Below are positions 30,577-31,370 of a stretch of 31,370 nucleotides of DNA, piece after piece (positions within the stretch are counted from its first letter, which is position 1; each line of letters begins with the position of its first letter). The translations under genes were made by a program, and so were the position numbers. The notes beneath the pieces are model-generated. The model did no database searches, was not told the DNA's origin, and was given only the letters and a program-made list of their open reading frames with translations. Source of the stretch: a virus. The DNA is taken from positions 1-31,370 of IMG/VR virus record IMGVR_UViG_3300025732_000177; one strand, 5' to 3'.

Positions 30577-31370
30577 TACTGATTCAGCCTTTCGATCAGG
30601 TCGTCATCGGACATGAGTCCTGCCCCTACGGCGGCGCCAACACCACCTTCTATGAGGCGGCGGCGCATCTCGTCGGACATGATGTAGCGACGGCCTGGCG
30701 GGGCAGTCTCGGACTGGGCTGCCTCATACCGCCGCGCCGCTGCTCGTTCGACTCTGTCTCGGACGCGGCTCTGCGCGTGAGACATTTCCTTCATTCGCTG
30801 CACATCATGCAGCACCTCGCCAATCCTTTGGTTCGCAATGCGCTCTGCGTCATCAAACGAATGGCCAGCCAGCTCCAAGTCGCCCCACAGCACATCACGC
30901 AGACGAGTTGCCTCATCCATTGTGATGCTTGGATCCCAGGGCGCGTCCATGGCGATGTGCGCCGCAGTTTCTCCAATGCCGCGGCGGCCATACGGCCTAT
31001 TCCTTGGAAATCTTTTGTTGAGGTCGTCTTCCAATTCCATGATGCGGTCGAATTGCTGCCTGGCGGCGTACCCGTCCGGATCGCGCGCCCACGCCTCCTC
31101 TGCAAAGTCCTGCATGGTTTTAGGCTGACGAGTGTCGTCCACAAGTCCGCCCATCTTCCTTCCCAGCCGCTCCAGCGCCCCCGGAACAACCTTGCCGTAT
31201 AGGTGCTGAAGGTGTTCTAAGTCGCCGCCAGAAACCGCTGCCGCGCGCGGACTAACGACCTCTATGGCGCGGTGCCCCTGCCTAGCCGCCTCCAGCGCCA
31301 GGCGCTTAATAAGCATGTCGCTCCAGGTGTCTTCCATTGCAAATGGAATCTGCTGCCGGAACGGCTCGCC
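30576..31370 (-). CDS. C-terminal part of a large phage polyvalent/LPD-like protein (partial, N-terminus off the right edge)
   Basis: The frame stays open to the window end, and there is no ribosome site at the only nearby ATG (31337), so I treat it as truncated. The visible end reads PFAMEDTWSDMLIKRLALEA, then LQHLYGKVVPGALERLGRKM. This resembles the closing part of giant phage and plasmid polyvalent proteins, where a W-x-(E/D)-x2-(L/I)-KR helix is followed by the (F/L)Y-x-KV-(L/V)P element. The C-terminus has a short hydrophobic run, EGGVGAAVGAGLM, then SDDDLIERLNQ. The upstream part probably carries more domains. The start of the protein must be read outside this window. Confidence 0.6.
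   Translation of the reverse strand, partial: GEPFRQQIPFAMEDTWSDMLIKRLALEAARQGHRAIEVVSPRAAAVSGGDLEHLQHLYGKVVPGALERLGRKMGGLVDDTRQPKTMQDFAEEAWARDPDGYAARQQFDRIMELEDDLNKRFPRNRPYGRRGIGETAAHIAMDAPWDPSITMDEATRLRDVLWGDLELAGHSFDDAERIANQRIGEVLHDVQRMKEMSHAQSRVRDRVERAAARRYEAAQSETAPPGRRYIMSDEMRRRLIEGGVGAAVGAGLMSDDDLIERLNQ

Noticed and set aside
1-31370. CRISPR arrays, insertion sequences, rRNA genes and holin/lysin genes.
   Set aside because: I found no regularly spaced repeats, no transposase and no recognisable lysis gene; the lysis genes are presumably outside this window.

Overview
The window is 31.4 kb of a tailed, most likely short-tailed (podovirus-like) phage or prophage genome. It is GC-rich (roughly 60% by eye), almost completely coding, and nearly every gene on the minus strand is chained to the next by a 1-8 base start/stop overlap. 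Nothing in it looks like host chromosome. A tyrosine recombinase indicates a temperate or integrated element. The style of its C-terminal boxes (KxxR, LGHRSPG, YYID) reminds me of integrases from planctomycete genomes, so a planctomycete or other PVC host is a tentative guess, not something the sequence proves.

Layout, left to right. Positions 1-1144 (minus) hold a recombination pair: a single-strand-annealing protein of the ERF type, cut by the left edge, and a RecE/PD-(D/E)XK-type nuclease. Positions 1145-1432 are the only sizeable non-coding stretch, and it is packed with inverted repeats between the divergent nuclease and integrase genes. Positions 1433-2305 (plus) are the integrase, the only plus-strand gene; its 3' end overlaps the 3' end of the structural operon by 24 bases.

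The structural operon runs on the minus strand, so it is transcribed from right to left. In transcription order it begins off the right edge with a large-protein C-terminus, then a 340-aa unknown, a stand-alone ADP-ribosyltransferase-like protein and a small protein-kinase-like protein. These are followed by scaffold, major capsid and a capsid accessory protein, and then a strong hairpin terminator. Next come a 48-aa ORF, a Pro/Gln-rich protein, a promoter candidate and a glycosyltransferase-methyltransferase fusion, then a zinc-ribbon protein (candidate small terminase), a Cys-rich small protein, the large terminase, a small SH3-like/coiled-coil protein and the portal. Connector and fibre genes follow, then a split tail nozzle and a collagen-like fibre. 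The operon ends with a block of Ala/Gln/Pro-rich proteins and a 1217-aa protein that I interpret as DNA-ejection (internal virion) proteins.

How it works together: the capsid, terminase, portal, connector, tail and ejection genes are enough to build a short-tailed virion. The ERF/nuclease pair would serve recombination or replication, and the integrase lysogeny. The most interesting part is at the right end. Domains typical of phage 'polyvalent' proteins (ADP-ribosyltransferase, kinase, LPD-like C-terminus) occur here as separate genes just upstream of the scaffold and capsid genes, and the ART and kinase proteins share an N-terminal leader. This fits a set of effectors loaded into the head and injected with the DNA, which is an inference. 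The second unusual element is the hairpin-dense region by the integrase, a good candidate for attP plus control sites.
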